Assembly: GCA_029262005.1 (NCBI GenBank)
Contig: JAJDAG010000149.1
Location: 1-64,000 of the forward strand
Direction of reading: 5' to 3'
Source: Candidatus Zhuqueibacterota bacterium
GTDB lineage: Bacteria; Zhuqueibacterota; Zhuqueibacteria; Oceanimicrobiales; Oceanimicrobiaceae
DNA length: 64,000 nt
Part shown: piece after piece, positions 8,149 to 17,485 of the stretch
Layout of the letters: each line of letters starts with the position of its first letter
Position numbering within the stretch: the stretch's first letter is position 1
The notes under the pieces: generated by a model
The model's database searches: none
What the model was told of the DNA's origin: nothing
The model's input: the letters and a program-made list of their open reading frames with translations, nothing else
Program-made: the position numbers and the translations under genes

Positions 8149-9618
8149 ATGTCCAAGCAACGACTATGTTTGTTTCTCGGCCCTTCAGCCTTTCTTTTTG
8201 TACAGTTTCTCGCGCCTATGAGTCACGTGCCGGGCGCAGCAAACGCTGTATTAGCCTCTGCTCTCTGGATTGCCTGCTGGTGGATTACTGAGGCCGTTCC
8301 CATTCCTGTTACGTCTCTTCTACCAATTGTGCTCTTCCCGTTGTCCGGTGGTCTTGGCATTAAGGAGACAACTGCGGCTTATGGCAGTCCCTTGATTTTT
8401 CTATTCATAGGTGGCTTCATGTTGGCTATTGCCATTGAAAAGTGGAACTTGCATCGTCGTATCGCCATGAATATAATTCGCGCTCTGGGCACAAACTGTA
8501 GCCGAATAATATTAGGATTTATGCTGGCGACCGCCGGCCTGTCCATGTGGATTTCAAACACAGCTACAACCATGATGATGATGCCCATCGGCCTCGCCAT
8601 CATCCAACAAATGTCCGACGGTAGAGCAAACGAAACGAAAGAGCAGGTTGATGAAAAAAAACTCTTTGGCAAAGCGCTCATGCTTGCAATTGCCTATTCA
8701 GCCTCAATTGGCGGCATGGCAACGTTAATTGGCACACCGACCAATGTAATCTTTGCCGGAATTGTCAAAACACTTTTCAACATCGAGGTGACATTTGCCC
8801 AGTGGTTCTTATTTGGCCTGCCCATGACGCTGTTGCTTCTTGCCATTTCCTGGTTTTATCTGGTTCGCGTTGCTTTTTCTTTGCACACACGAAACTTGTC
8901 TGGCGGAGAAGACGAAATTAAAAAACAAATAGCAGCGCTGGGCCGTTTCGGTTGGGAGGAAAAGTGGGTTCTGGCTGTGTTTACCTTGACAGCCCTTGCC
9001 TGGATAACACGCTCTTTTCTTTTACAAAAGTTCATCCCGGGGCTTGATGATACCATTATTGCCATCATTGCCGCAAGTAGTCTTTTCGTCATTCCGGCAC
9101 GTTCAAAGCCTGATACCAGAATTCTCGATTGGAGCAGCGCGGCAAAACTGCCGTGGGGAATTATTCTTCTTTTTGGTGGCGGCCTGGCGCTCGCAGCCGG
9201 GTTTAAACAGTCAGGTTTAGCAGAGTTGGCAGGGAATCAAATGGGGGCCTTGCAAGGCGTGCCATTCATCGTACTGATGGCAGTGGTCGTAGCTACAGTG
9301 AATTTTCTTACTGAAATCACCTCAAACGTGGCAACGGCTTCGATGATTTTGCCGGTATTGGCTTCGCTATCTACTGCTATTGGTGTGCACCCATTGGGCT
9401 TAATGGTGGCGGCTACCGTTGCAGCTTCATGTGCGTTTATGCTGCCGGTGGCAACACCGCCCAATGCTGTTGTGTTTGGCTCGGGGCAATTGCGGATGCA
9501 GGATATGGTCAAAGCCGGATTTCGCATGAACCTGATTTCGATTTTGCTATTGGCTTTGTATGTTTATTACCTGCTACCGGTACTGTGGAATATTGAATTA
9601 ATTCCGGCAGGCGGTTAA
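8149..9618 (+). CDS. DASS/SLC13 family sodium:dicarboxylate (anion) symporter
   Basis: This is an inner-membrane carrier of the divalent anion:Na+ symporter family (SdcS/NaDC type), which imports C4-dicarboxylates, citrate or sulfate with sodium. It has about 11-12 hydrophobic segments. Two family signature regions are visible: SNTATTMMMMPIG near residue 140 (the SNT motif) followed by GTPTNVIFAG near 200, and the repeat-related TEITSNVATASMILP near 385 followed by ATPPNAVVFGSG near 435. The length (489) is normal. The start follows a promoter with a palindromic operator. It is convergent with the PiT gene. The exact substrate cannot be read from sequence. Confidence 0.88.
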   Translation: MSKQRLCLFLGPSAFLFVQFLAPMSHVPGAANAVLASALWIACWWITEAVPIPVTSLLPIVLFPLSGGLGIKETTAAYGSPLIFLFIGGFMLAIAIEKWNLHRRIAMNIIRALGTNCSRIILGFMLATAGLSMWISNTATTMMMMPIGLAIIQQMSDGRANETKEQVDEKKLFGKALMLAIAYSASIGGMATLIGTPTNVIFAGIVKTLFNIEVTFAQWFLFGLPMTLLLLAISWFYLVRVAFSLHTRNLSGGEDEIKKQIAALGRFGWEEKWVLAVFTLTALAWITRSFLLQKFIPGLDDTIIAIIAASSLFVIPARSKPDTRILDWSSAAKLPWGIILLFGGGLALAAGFKQSGLAELAGNQMGALQGVPFIVLMAVVVATVNFLTEITSNVATASMILPVLASLSTAIGVHPLGLMVAATVAASCAFMLPVATPPNAVVFGSGQLRMQDMVKAGFRMNLISILLLALYVYYLLPVLWNIELIPAGG

Positions 9619-9728
9619 GACATGCCTGGTTAATGCTTTTTTTGTAATGAGTGCCACCTGACAATGCCAAGGCGTATCCCTGCAAAATTAGTGATAAGGA
9701 TTCAACTCTAAGTCAGAGTGCAGATCTG

Positions 9729-10865
9729 CTAGTTCAAAAGTCTTGGGGCCAGAGAATAAATTCCCCAGGCCAAAACGCCTGCAATGGGTAAGGTCAGAAC
9801 CCAAGAGAGAAAAATTCCAGATAAAACCCCGGTATTGGCCTGCCTGGTCAGCAAACCAATTCCTGAAAGCGCTCCAACAGATACGTGCGTCGTTGAAACA
9901 GGCATGCCCATTCTGCTGGCAAAAATAACCAGAAAACCGGTTATCAGATTAGCGGTGAAGCCCTGACCGTGATTCAAGGAGGTGATCTTGTTACTCATTG
10001 TCTCGGCAACTTTGCGTGCATTGAGCAGTCCGCCAAGCGCCATTGCAATTCCGAGTGCAGCCACGCCCCAGCGCAGGTTCAAGGCATGAACCAACAACAT
10101 GAGCGCTGCTATTTTGGGTGTGTCATTCAAACCCCGGGCAAAACTAACCAGGCCGGCGGTTAGAAAATGTGCCTTGTCCAGCAAATCTTGCACAGGAATG
10201 CCTAAAAAACTGCCGGTGTACTGGCGAGCATATTTTTCATCTCGAATATCATTCAGGGGTTCTAACGCCACCCTGTGCAACGCATTAACTTTGTCCGCAG
10301 ACACAGGCGCAGCCGTCCGAACCAGCCCTGCCTGCTGGTCTACATAAAGCGTCCACTCCTCTGTTACCCCTAATTTCAACCTGAAAAACCGCAAAGTGAG
10401 GTAACTCAAACCGCTTAAAGTCATCGCCAAAACAGGGCTTAAGACTAAGGGTAGAAGGAACTTGTCCAGCAAAGCCGAAAAATGCATGCCCATGCCAACA
10501 GCGGCAAAGCCTGCACCAATCAGAGCGCCCGTGATACTGTGGGTTGTTGAAATGGGAAATCCAGTGAAAGTCGCCATAATGACAGTTAACGCTGCGCCAA
10601 GAGAAACGGACAGCAAAAAGACAGGCGATACCGTCAACTCATCGGGCACCAGTCCTTTTCCGGTAAAAGTTTTAACCAGTGCCGCAGCGAAGATAACTGA
10701 GCAGACGGAGCCGGCGAACGTAGTTACCGTTGCCCACTTAATGGCCACACCATAATTCGTAGTGCGGCTGCCAAACAAAGAAGCAACGCCTTTAAAGTTG
10801 TCATTTGCTCCATTGGCATAGGCCAAAAACAATGCAGCAAGAAATAGGAAAAAGGTCATAAACAT
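9729..10865 (-). CDS. pitA: PiT family inorganic phosphate transporter
   Basis: This is a low-affinity phosphate permease of the inner membrane, driven by cation symport. The two inverted PiT signatures are present: ANGANDNFKGVASLFGS near residue 18 and RGLNDTPKIAALML near 245. Two ISTTHSITGALIGAG-type repeats follow (GFPISTTHSITGALIG near 103; GMPVSTTHVSVGALSG near 320). About ten transmembrane segments are visible, with a short hydrophilic loop around 175-225. The length is typical of bacterial PiT. No PhoU-like gene is adjacent. A small membrane protein is encoded 94 bases upstream on the same strand and may be co-transcribed. Confidence 0.9.
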   Translation of the reverse strand: MFMTFFLFLAALFLAYANGANDNFKGVASLFGSRTTNYGVAIKWATVTTFAGSVCSVIFAAALVKTFTGKGLVPDELTVSPVFLLSVSLGAALTVIMATFTGFPISTTHSITGALIGAGFAAVGMGMHFSALLDKFLLPLVLSPVLAMTLSGLSYLTLRFFRLKLGVTEEWTLYVDQQAGLVRTAAPVSADKVNALHRVALEPLNDIRDEKYARQYTGSFLGIPVQDLLDKAHFLTAGLVSFARGLNDTPKIAALMLLVHALNLRWGVAALGIAMALGGLLNARKVAETMSNKITSLNHGQGFTANLITGFLVIFASRMGMPVSTTHVSVGALSGIGLLTRQANTGVLSGIFLSWVLTLPIAGVLAWGIYSLAPRLLN

Positions 10866-10959
10866 GGTAGGCTCGATTGTTTGTTGGTGTTTGGAAAATT
10901 AATCAATAAAACAGCCAAAGCTGCGCCAAAATTCCACAAATTAGGAGCGCATGGCTTGA

Positions 10960-11427
10960 TTAAGTTGCACTTACTAAAGAAAACGAAAGCAACAGGGCAT
11001 AAAGCAATAAAGCACCGCGCAAAGTCCATGCGAACGTGCGCAACAGGTTTGTTCTCATGAGTGAGCGGTGGGTTGGTTCCATGAATTGAGTTGCCAGGAC
11101 CTCATGACGCGGGGCTTGCAGAAACGCGGTAGAAAACCAAATAATCAATAACAAAGCCAGACCAATCCAGGCCATCAGAGGGGGGTAGGCTACCACGGGA
11201 CGCCACGCCAGGGCAGTCCCGGTAATGAGTTCGACAATCATCGGCGGCGCCACGACCCAGGTGGCCAGGCGCATTGGTGTGTCATCGTAGGCGCGTTTGC
11301 GGTACTGTGTTATTTCTCCGAGCAAAGGGTAGTGCACCAATTGAACAAACCACGACAACCCAAGCATAAAGAAAGTAGCGGCAAAATGTAGAATAAATAT
11401 CATGTTCATGCTGTTTAATATAGCCAT
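10960..11427 (-). CDS. Small four-helix membrane protein of unknown function (155 aa)
   Basis: Four hydrophobic segments are visible: residues about 10-28, 55-72, 80-98 and 128-148. Polar residues that look conserved are W and H in WFVQLVHYPLL, and TNLLRTFAWTLRG before the last helix. The size and topology resemble DUF1772/anthrone-oxygenase-like proteins, but I cannot assign it. I chose the ATG at 11427 (MAILNSMNMIF); an ATG six codons later (11409) is possible. The longer open frame extending to 11652 would overlap the DAHP synthase start and is Cys-rich, so it is unlikely. A weak TTGCCT-16-TACGCT promoter lies upstream, back to back with aroG. Confidence 0.65.
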   Translation of the reverse strand: MAILNSMNMIFILHFAATFFMLGLSWFVQLVHYPLLGEITQYRKRAYDDTPMRLATWVVAPPMIVELITGTALAWRPVVAYPPLMAWIGLALLLIIWFSTAFLQAPRHEVLATQFMEPTHRSLMRTNLLRTFAWTLRGALLLYALLLSFSLVSAT

Positions 11428-11529
11428 TCTTTTTGTTCGGTACAATGAGATAAAGGTTGAATTTAACCATGCAACTAGCGTACTTTGTTTTTTTAAACAG
11501 GCAAAACAGCACTGTAAATATTTGCATGT

Positions 11530-12645
11530 ATGCACAACAGAAAAAATGACAACCTGAACATCTGTTCGGAAAAAGCACTTCTGGCACCGGTCAAACTTAA
11601 GGAACAATATCCGCTCGGCAAGGCAGCATTGTCCACAGTGTTGCACGGACAAACCACGATTAAAAACATTTTGGCCCGCAACGACCCGAGATTGTTTATG
11701 GTTATTGGCCCTTGCTCAATTCATGATGTGGAGGCTGCCAGGGAATATGCACAGCGCCTAAAAAAACTCGCAGACGAAGTTCGGGAGACGCTCTTCCTGG
11801 TCATGCGTGTTTATTTTGAAAAACCACGTACGCGGGTTGGCTGGCAAGGTTTGATAAATGATCCGCATCTCGACAACTCCGGCCACATGGAAGCGGGGCT
11901 GCATCTGGCGCGAAAGCTGCTTGTGGACTTGGCAAACATGGGAATTCCGGTAGCTGGTGAAGCGCTCGATGTAATTTCTCCGCAGTATGTGCAGGACTTA
12001 TATACCTGGACCGCCATTGGCGCAAGAACAGCAGAATCTCAAACTCACAGAAGGATGGCCAGCGGCCTCTCCTCTGCAGTGGGCTTTAAAAATGGTACGG
12101 ACGGCAATCTTAGTGTGGCAATTAACGCCATGCACTCAGCAGCAAATCCCGCAAACTTCTTGAGTATCAATTCTGCCGGCCATGTGGCCATGATTCGCAC
12201 CAAAGGCAACTCAAGAACTCATATCGTTGTACGAGGAGGCGGAGGTCATTCAAATTATGATGCCGACAGTCTCGCCGCTTGCGAAAAATTGCTCGCTGAA
12301 GCGGGTTTTCCGCAGAACATCATGGTCGATTGCAGCCATGGCAATTCCCAGGGTGACCCGAGCCGGCAAGAGAATGTGTTAAAGGACGTTACAGAGCAAA
12401 TCATAGCAGGAAATCAATCCATTGTCGGACTCATGTTGGAAAGCAATCTTGAGCAAGGGAAACAGTCGATCCCAAAAGATTTGAGCAATCTGCGATATGG
12501 TGTGTCGGTTACAGACGCTTGCATCGATTGGAAAACGACAGAACGAGCCGTGCGGCAAGCAGATGAGCGGTTGCAAGATACCCTTTTATCTCGGCGCACA
12601 CGCAAACAAAATTCAATATCTACTACGGCTGAACCAGCGAAATAA
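11530..12645 (+). CDS. aroG: 3-deoxy-7-phosphoheptulonate synthase, class I (AroG type)
   Basis: The enzyme condenses phosphoenolpyruvate and erythrose-4-phosphate, the first step of aromatic amino-acid synthesis. The sequence carries the class I AroFGH signatures: MVIGPCSIHD near residue 57 (catalytic-metal Cys), RVYFEKPRTRVGWQGLINDP near 95, GEALD near 140, GARTAESQTHR near 160, SVGFKNGTDG near 180, and MVDCSHGNS near 265 with DCSH metal ligands. The length (371) is slightly over the 350 usual; the extra is a C-terminal Ser/Arg tail. In this class, feedback sensitivity resides in N-terminal contacts (here MHNRKNDNLNICSE). No ribosome site is obvious before the ATG. It is not in an aro operon. 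Confidence 0.93.
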   Translation: MHNRKNDNLNICSEKALLAPVKLKEQYPLGKAALSTVLHGQTTIKNILARNDPRLFMVIGPCSIHDVEAAREYAQRLKKLADEVRETLFLVMRVYFEKPRTRVGWQGLINDPHLDNSGHMEAGLHLARKLLVDLANMGIPVAGEALDVISPQYVQDLYTWTAIGARTAESQTHRRMASGLSSAVGFKNGTDGNLSVAINAMHSAANPANFLSINSAGHVAMIRTKGNSRTHIVVRGGGGHSNYDADSLAACEKLLAEAGFPQNIMVDCSHGNSQGDPSRQENVLKDVTEQIIAGNQSIVGLMLESNLEQGKQSIPKDLSNLRYGVSVTDACIDWKTTERAVRQADERLQDTLLSRRTRKQNSISTTAEPAK

Positions 12646-12679
12646 TTACGAAATTCACCCAAACATCTTACCCGCGACC

Positions 12680-12708
12680 TTGATTTTCAGGATAATTCTA
12701 CTTATTTT
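12680..12708 (+). promoter_or_regulatory. Possible promoter of the E1 gene
   Basis: TTGATT (12680-12685) and TATTTT (12703-12708) are 17 bases apart in the gap between aroG and the E1 gene. The predicted start lies about 45 bases before the ATG, which has a good AAGGAG site. Confidence 0.4.
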
Positions 12709-12763
12709 ATAAATCGTGTTATTACGGGATAGCACCAATCGATAGGGTGACAAGGAGAACCTT

Positions 12764-15223
12764 ATGGTCGTTTCAAAACAAGCAAAAAAAACTGCACAAA
12801 AAAATACTAAAACAGCCAACCAGAAAATAGACCTCCAATATACAAAACTGGGCTACGCACAGATCATCAAAGATTATCGTCTCGCTTTTCAAAGCAGACA
12901 AGCCAGCCTCATCGGTCGCAAAGAAGTTCTGAGTGGCAAAGCAAAATTTGGTATTTTCGGCGATGGCAAGGAAATCGCTCAACTCGCGCTGGCCAGAGCA
13001 TTCAAAAAAGGAGACTTTCGCTCCGGATATTATCGTGACCAGACCTTCATGTTTGCCACGGGCATGTCAAACATTCATGAATTCTTTGCACAGTTGTACG
13101 CCCACTCCGACCTGGAACATGATCCGGCTACCTCCGGCCGCGCCATGAACAACCATTTCGCCACACGCAGCCTCAACCCAGACGGAAGCTGGAAAGATTT
13201 GACCCAAACATTTAACTCATCTTCTGATATTTCGCCCACAGGTTCGCAAATGCCTCGCCTTGTTGGCCTGGCGTATGCCTCACGGTTGTACCGCGAGATT
13301 GAGGAATTAAAACAATTTAAGCAGTTCTCAAAAAATGGCAATGAAGTCGCCTTCGGCACCATCGGCAATGCCAGTTGTGCCGAAGGCATGTTTTGGGAAG
13401 CGATCAACGCCATTGGCGTTTTGAAATCTCCGGCTGTCATCTCAATATGGGATGACGAATATGGCATTTCTGTTTCGAATGAACACCAAATTACCAAAGA
13501 AAACCTCTCGACAGTTTTAGCCGGTTTTGGACGCGAGTCTTCCAGCGGCGGTGGCTTTCAAATTTTTACAGTGGCTGGCTGGAATTACACTGAACTGATA
13601 AAAACATATTTACAGGCTACAGAATTAGCCAGGAAAGAGCATGTTCCAGCCATTGTTCACGTTGTGGAACTTACTCAACCACAAGGACACTCTACTTCAG
13701 GCAGTCACGAGCGCTACAAATCCAAAGAACGGTTGGAGTGGGAGCACGATTTCGATTGCGTTCGTAAGATGCGTGAATGGATGCTCGATACGAAAATCGT
13801 CAGTGCCAGTCAGATTGATGACTATGAAACGGAAGACACAGAGCACGTGATAGCCATCCGCGATGAAGCATGGGAGGCCGTTCAGGCGCCCATTCGCAAT
13901 GAGCGCAAGCAAGTCGTCGCATTAATCGATGATATTGCCCGTCATTCTAACCACGCACAAAACTTGCATCAAGTCACAGCCCGCCTGCAAAGGCTTGCCT
14001 ACCCGGCGCGCAGGAACATTGTCTCGGCCGTTCGCGACACACTGATCACCGTCAAAGATGAAACCAACCCGGCAAGACAAAAACTGATCGACTGGAAGAA
14101 CGAATACAAACTACTCAATCAAGATAGATTCAGTTCACACCTTTACAGTCAGTCCTTAGAAGCAGCCCTGAAGGTCAAAGAGATTAAACCCATTTACTCC
14201 AAGAATTCCGCAACTGTAAATGGTTTCGAGTTGTTGAACGCCTGCTTTGATGCTGCATTTACCCGGGAGCCGCGCGTCATCGCTTTTGGCGAAGATGTTG
14301 GCTATCTGGGTGGTGTCAATCAGGGCTTTAAGGGCTTGCAGGCAAAATATGGTTCCCTGCGAATTTCCGACACCGGCATTCGTGAGTGCACGATTATGGG
14401 GCAAGCCATCGGCCTGGCTCTCAGAGGCCTCAAACCCATTGCAGAAATTCAATACCTTGATTACATGCTTTACGCTCTGCAAATTCTTTCAGATGATTTG
14501 GCGACGCTACATTGGCGCACCAAAGGCGGTCAAAAAGCCCCGGTCATTGTGCGGACACGCGGCCACCGTCTCGAAGGCATCTGGCATTCCGGCTCACCGA
14601 TGGCAGCGCTGGTTCATTTGCTAAGAGGCCTTCACATACTGGTGCCACGAAATATGACACAGGCAGCCGGCTTTTTCAACACGCTGCTCCAATCAGATGA
14701 TTCCGCCGTGATAATTGAAGTCTTAAACGGTTACCGGCTTAAAGAAGTTTTACCTGAAAATATTGGCGAATTCACCGTGCCACTCGGCGTTCCGGAAGTT
14801 CTGCGCCAGGGCAACGATATCACGATTGTGACATACGGCGCCACTTGCCACCTGGCACTTGAAGCAGCTAAACATTTGAGTCGTGTAGATGTGGATGCAG
14901 AAATTATTGATGTACAAAGCCTCTTACCTTTTGATATTCATAGCAAAATTCTTGAATCACTAAAAAAAACAAACCGCATTATTTTCCTGGATGAAGACGT
15001 GCCCGGCGGCGCAACGGCCTATATGATGCAAGAAGTTATAGAAAAACAGGGTGGTTTTAATTGGCTGGATTCAGAACCACGTACCATCGCTGCACAACCG
15101 CACCGGCCGGCATTTGGCTCAGATGGCGACTACTACTCAAAGCCCAATGTTGAACAGATATTTAGAGTAACCTATGAAGTAATGAACGAATACGATCCCG
15201 CACAATATCCAATTTTTTATTAA
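12764..15223 (+). CDS. Fused alpha/beta E1 component of a 2-oxoacid (branched-chain type) dehydrogenase
   Basis: One chain carries both halves of a thiamine-diphosphate E1 enzyme. The alpha half (about 30-440) has the substrate/TPP segment GRAMNNHFATRSL, TFNSSSDISPTGSQMPRLVG, and the TPP motif region GTIGNASCAEGMFWEAINA with WDDEYGISVSNEHQ. The beta half (about 480-819) has the E1-beta signature FGEDVGYLGGVNQGF, RISDTGIRECTIMGQAIG, and PRNMTQAAGFFNTLL. E1 decarboxylates the 2-oxo acid and acylates the lipoyl group of E2. E2 and E3 are not adjacent. Fused E1 proteins of this kind are known from Bacteroidota and relatives. It is followed after 18 bases by a SLOG-like gene, probably co-transcribed. 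A lipoate ligase is encoded at 33155. Confidence 0.88.
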   Translation: MVVSKQAKKTAQKNTKTANQKIDLQYTKLGYAQIIKDYRLAFQSRQASLIGRKEVLSGKAKFGIFGDGKEIAQLALARAFKKGDFRSGYYRDQTFMFATGMSNIHEFFAQLYAHSDLEHDPATSGRAMNNHFATRSLNPDGSWKDLTQTFNSSSDISPTGSQMPRLVGLAYASRLYREIEELKQFKQFSKNGNEVAFGTIGNASCAEGMFWEAINAIGVLKSPAVISIWDDEYGISVSNEHQITKENLSTVLAGFGRESSSGGGFQIFTVAGWNYTELIKTYLQATELARKEHVPAIVHVVELTQPQGHSTSGSHERYKSKERLEWEHDFDCVRKMREWMLDTKIVSASQIDDYETEDTEHVIAIRDEAWEAVQAPIRNERKQVVALIDDIARHSNHAQNLHQVTARLQRLAYPARRNIVSAVRDTLITVKDETNPARQKLIDWKNEYKLLNQDRFSSHLYSQSLEAALKVKEIKPIYSKNSATVNGFELLNACFDAAFTREPRVIAFGEDVGYLGGVNQGFKGLQAKYGSLRISDTGIRECTIMGQAIGLALRGLKPIAEIQYLDYMLYALQILSDDLATLHWRTKGGQKAPVIVRTRGHRLEGIWHSGSPMAALVHLLRGLHILVPRNMTQAAGFFNTLLQSDDSAVIIEVLNGYRLKEVLPENIGEFTVPLGVPEVLRQGNDITIVTYGATCHLALEAAKHLSRVDVDAEIIDVQSLLPFDIHSKILESLKKTNRIIFLDEDVPGGATAYMMQEVIEKQGGFNWLDSEPRTIAAQPHRPAFGSDGDYYSKPNVEQIFRVTYEVMNEYDPAQYPIFY

Positions 15224-15241
15224 CAAGGAGGAAGCAAAGCA

Positions 15242-15802
15242 ATGTTAGACGTATCGCAGTATACGCTGTATAGTGGGGGCCATGCCGGAGCCGAAGAACG
15301 GTTCGGAGTTTGTGCAGAGCGCTGGGGCTGCCAGGAGGTAAATTTTTCTTATGAGGGTCATAAAATCAGCCGAAACAGCAATATTATCAAACTTACAGAA
15401 GAGGAGTTATTGCAGGGTGATGTAAGCATGGAAATTGTTTCCCGTCACATGCGCCGCAACTACACGGAAATAAAAAAATTGCGACGGATATTTCGCCAAA
15501 TATACCACATTGTAATCAATGCGGACCACATATTTGCTGTCGGTTGGTTGCTCGCCAACGACACCGTCAAGGGTGGCACAGGCTGGGCAGTTGAGTTAGC
15601 TAAGTTTTTCAATCGAGCAGTAAGCGTTTACGACCAGGAGCGCAACCATTGGTTTACCTGGAAAGATAAAAAGTGGGTACAGGACAAACCAGTTATTTAT
15701 AACCAAACTTTTGCTGGAACAGGGACGCGGGATCTCACTGAGGAAGGTCGAAAGGCAATTTGTGAGTTGTTTGAAAGATCCTTTGGTTCAACACCGGAAT
15801 AA
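15242..15802 (+). CDS. SLOG/MoCo-carrier-like Rossmann nucleotide-binding protein
   Basis: Motifs match the SLOG superfamily (LOG/DprA/MoCo-carrier-like): an N-terminal YSGGHAGAEERFG loop, where other families have the GG-x-x-GaD phosphate loop, then INADHIFAVGWL in the middle and VKGGTGWAVELAKFFNRAVSV, the GG-T/G-G helix loop, at about 115-135. After this comes VYDQERNHWFTW, as in putative molybdenum-cofactor carrier-like proteins. SLOG proteins bind nucleotides or nucleotide-derived ligands. The gene lies 18 bases after the fused E1 with its own strong AAGGAGGAAG site, which implies one transcript. Whether it serves E1 or something else is unknown. Confidence 0.7.
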   Translation: MLDVSQYTLYSGGHAGAEERFGVCAERWGCQEVNFSYEGHKISRNSNIIKLTEEELLQGDVSMEIVSRHMRRNYTEIKKLRRIFRQIYHIVINADHIFAVGWLLANDTVKGGTGWAVELAKFFNRAVSVYDQERNHWFTWKDKKWVQDKPVIYNQTFAGTGTRDLTEEGRKAICELFERSFGSTPE

Positions 15803-15844
15803 AAGGACAAGTTAACAAGTTTGGGGCGATATGCTGGAAGAGGG

Positions 15845-16345
15845 TTACTCAAATCGTTTATATGTGACAAACCGATAACCCTCCCGCTGCTCGCACGCGA
15901 TCAGTGCAAACACCGAACCCAGCATGGCCTCATATTCCGGAAAAAAAGCATCGCCGGCAACCGTTTTTTCGATGATGGTTAGCTCCAGCCTGTTTGCTAG
16001 CGGCAACGCAGCGCGATACAGGCTGGCCCCACCGATAACAGCTACCTGAGAGGCATTCTTAATTTTGTCCAAAGCCGCCTCGAAAGAGTTACAGACCACA
16101 ACTTCCGGAAACTCCGGATATAGCCTGGTTGCAGTTAAAACTACATTGAGGCGGTCTGGAAGCGGTTTGCCGTTTCTAGCGAGAATCGAGTCAAACGTTT
16201 TGCGTCCCATGAGCACAGGATGACCGATTGTCAACTTTTTGAACCGGCGTAAATCTTCAGGAAGATGCCAGGGAAGTTTGTTGTCAACGCCAATAACCCG
16301 GTTGTGCGCAACTGCGGCGACAATTACAATCGCCGGCTTGCTCAT
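15845..16345 (-). CDS. folA: Dihydrofolate reductase
   Basis: It reduces dihydrofolate to tetrahydrofolate with NADPH, recycling the dihydrofolate made by thymidylate synthase. All key blocks are visible: VAAVAHNRVIG at the N-terminus, LPWHLPEDLRRFKKLT with the catalytic acidic position (E after LP), GHPVLMGRKTFDSI, and QVAVIGGASLYRAAL near 115. The length (166) is normal. Its ATG overlaps the thyA stop by 4 bases (ATGA), so the two are translationally coupled. Confidence 0.95.
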   Translation of the reverse strand: MSKPAIVIVAAVAHNRVIGVDNKLPWHLPEDLRRFKKLTIGHPVLMGRKTFDSILARNGKPLPDRLNVVLTATRLYPEFPEVVVCNSFEAALDKIKNASQVAVIGGASLYRAALPLANRLELTIIEKTVAGDAFFPEYEAMLGSVFALIACEQREGYRFVTYKRFE

Positions 16346-17202
16346 ACGGCAACCTCAAACTTTATCGGGTCGTGATGCTGGTAACCGACAAGTAGAAAAT
16401 CTTCAAACGCCAAATCGTTCAGTGGTTTTTCAGCGACTTCAAGCTTTGGCAGAGTAAGCGGTTTGCGCGTCAATTGTTTTTTGAGATTTTCAACATGATT
16501 TACATAAATATGCGCATCGATCAATGTGTGGGCAAATTCGCCAACTTGCAAACCGGCCTCACGCGCAATAATTTGAGTCAACAAAGCGTAACAGGCAAGA
16601 TTGAAAGGGACACCAAGGGCAATGTCTGCGCTTCTCTGGGTTAAATGACAATTAAGGTGACCATCCCCCCGCACATTTAGTACCCAAAACGCATGGCATG
16701 GGGGCAGCTTGCTGACAATTGCGTTGGCAGGGTGCCAGGCGTTGATCACAATTCGCCGAGAGTTTGGATTTGCCCTCAACTCATCAATAGCCCAACCGAT
16801 TTGATCGAAAGAGAGAGAACCATCCGCCTCACGGTGAACGTGCGGGTGCGATGCTTGTACAAAAACTTCAGAGCCTAATGCCGTACCATCGGCTGGAACA
16901 GGGTAGCGCCGCCAATAACGACCGTAGGCTGTTTCGAGATTGCCATTTTCATCGGCCCAGTCATCCCATATTTTTGTGTGCTTGCGCAACTCACGAATGT
17001 GGTCCGCGCCGGAAAGATACCAGAACACCTCATGCAACATAGCCTTAAAATTAACTTTCTTTGTGGTAATTAACGGATATCCGTCTGCCAAATCAACGCG
17101 ATAAAACTCGGCAAAAGTAGATATCGTGTCAACGCCGGTGCGATTTGTTTTTCGTGTGCCACATTTTAAGACACGGTCTACCAGGTCAAGATATTGTTGC
17201 AT
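16342..17202 (-). CDS. thyA: Thymidylate synthase (ThyA)
   Basis: It methylates dUMP to dTMP with methylene-tetrahydrofolate, leaving dihydrofolate for FolA encoded next to it. The sequence shows RTGVDTISTFAEFYRVDL near 20-37, the catalytic Cys in LPPCHAFW near 165, LTQRSADIALGVPFNLACYA near 183-202, and TLIDAHIYVNHVENLKKQL near 222. The length (286) is between the 264-residue E. coli type and the longer 313-residue type; a small insert (VFVQASHPHVHREADGS) lies near 115. A strong AGAAGGAG ribosome site precedes the ATG. It is first in a thyA-folA pair. Confidence 0.95.
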   Translation of the reverse strand: MQQYLDLVDRVLKCGTRKTNRTGVDTISTFAEFYRVDLADGYPLITTKKVNFKAMLHEVFWYLSGADHIRELRKHTKIWDDWADENGNLETAYGRYWRRYPVPADGTALGSEVFVQASHPHVHREADGSLSFDQIGWAIDELRANPNSRRIVINAWHPANAIVSKLPPCHAFWVLNVRGDGHLNCHLTQRSADIALGVPFNLACYALLTQIIAREAGLQVGEFAHTLIDAHIYVNHVENLKKQLTRKPLTLPKLEVAEKPLNDLAFEDFLLVGYQHHDPIKFEVAV

Positions 17203-17417
17203 CCATTTCTCCTTCTAAAGTTCAAAAAAGATAGCCGGAGCAGCTGTTATTGGAAAAACAATTCGCCACAATAGTCATCTAAAGCTTAGTATTGCTAAAG
17301 AAGCCGGCAGCTCAGTACATTCGAACTATGACGGCACAGATCGCTCATAATGAAAATCCCGGGCAAAATATAATGCATTGCACGTCGATTTGCAATCTAA
17401 AATGATCTTAACATATC

Positions 17418-17446
17418 TTGCAATAATAAAGATAGTTTAGCATATT
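17418..17446 (+). promoter_or_regulatory. Possible promoter of the M29 aminopeptidase gene
   Basis: TTGCAA (17418-17423) and CATATT (17441-17446) with a 17-base spacer lie 40 bases before the ATG at 17486, in an AT-rich gap. The ribosome site is AAGGAG. Confidence 0.35.
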
Positions 17447-17485
17447 TTCAATTAATCCGTATTTCCACGTTAAGGAGCCAAAGCA

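Noticed and set aside
11428-11652. N-terminal extension of the small membrane protein
   Set aside because: It would overlap the DAHP synthase start on the other strand, is Cys-rich and unlike the hydrophobic rest. The ATG at 11427 is sufficient.
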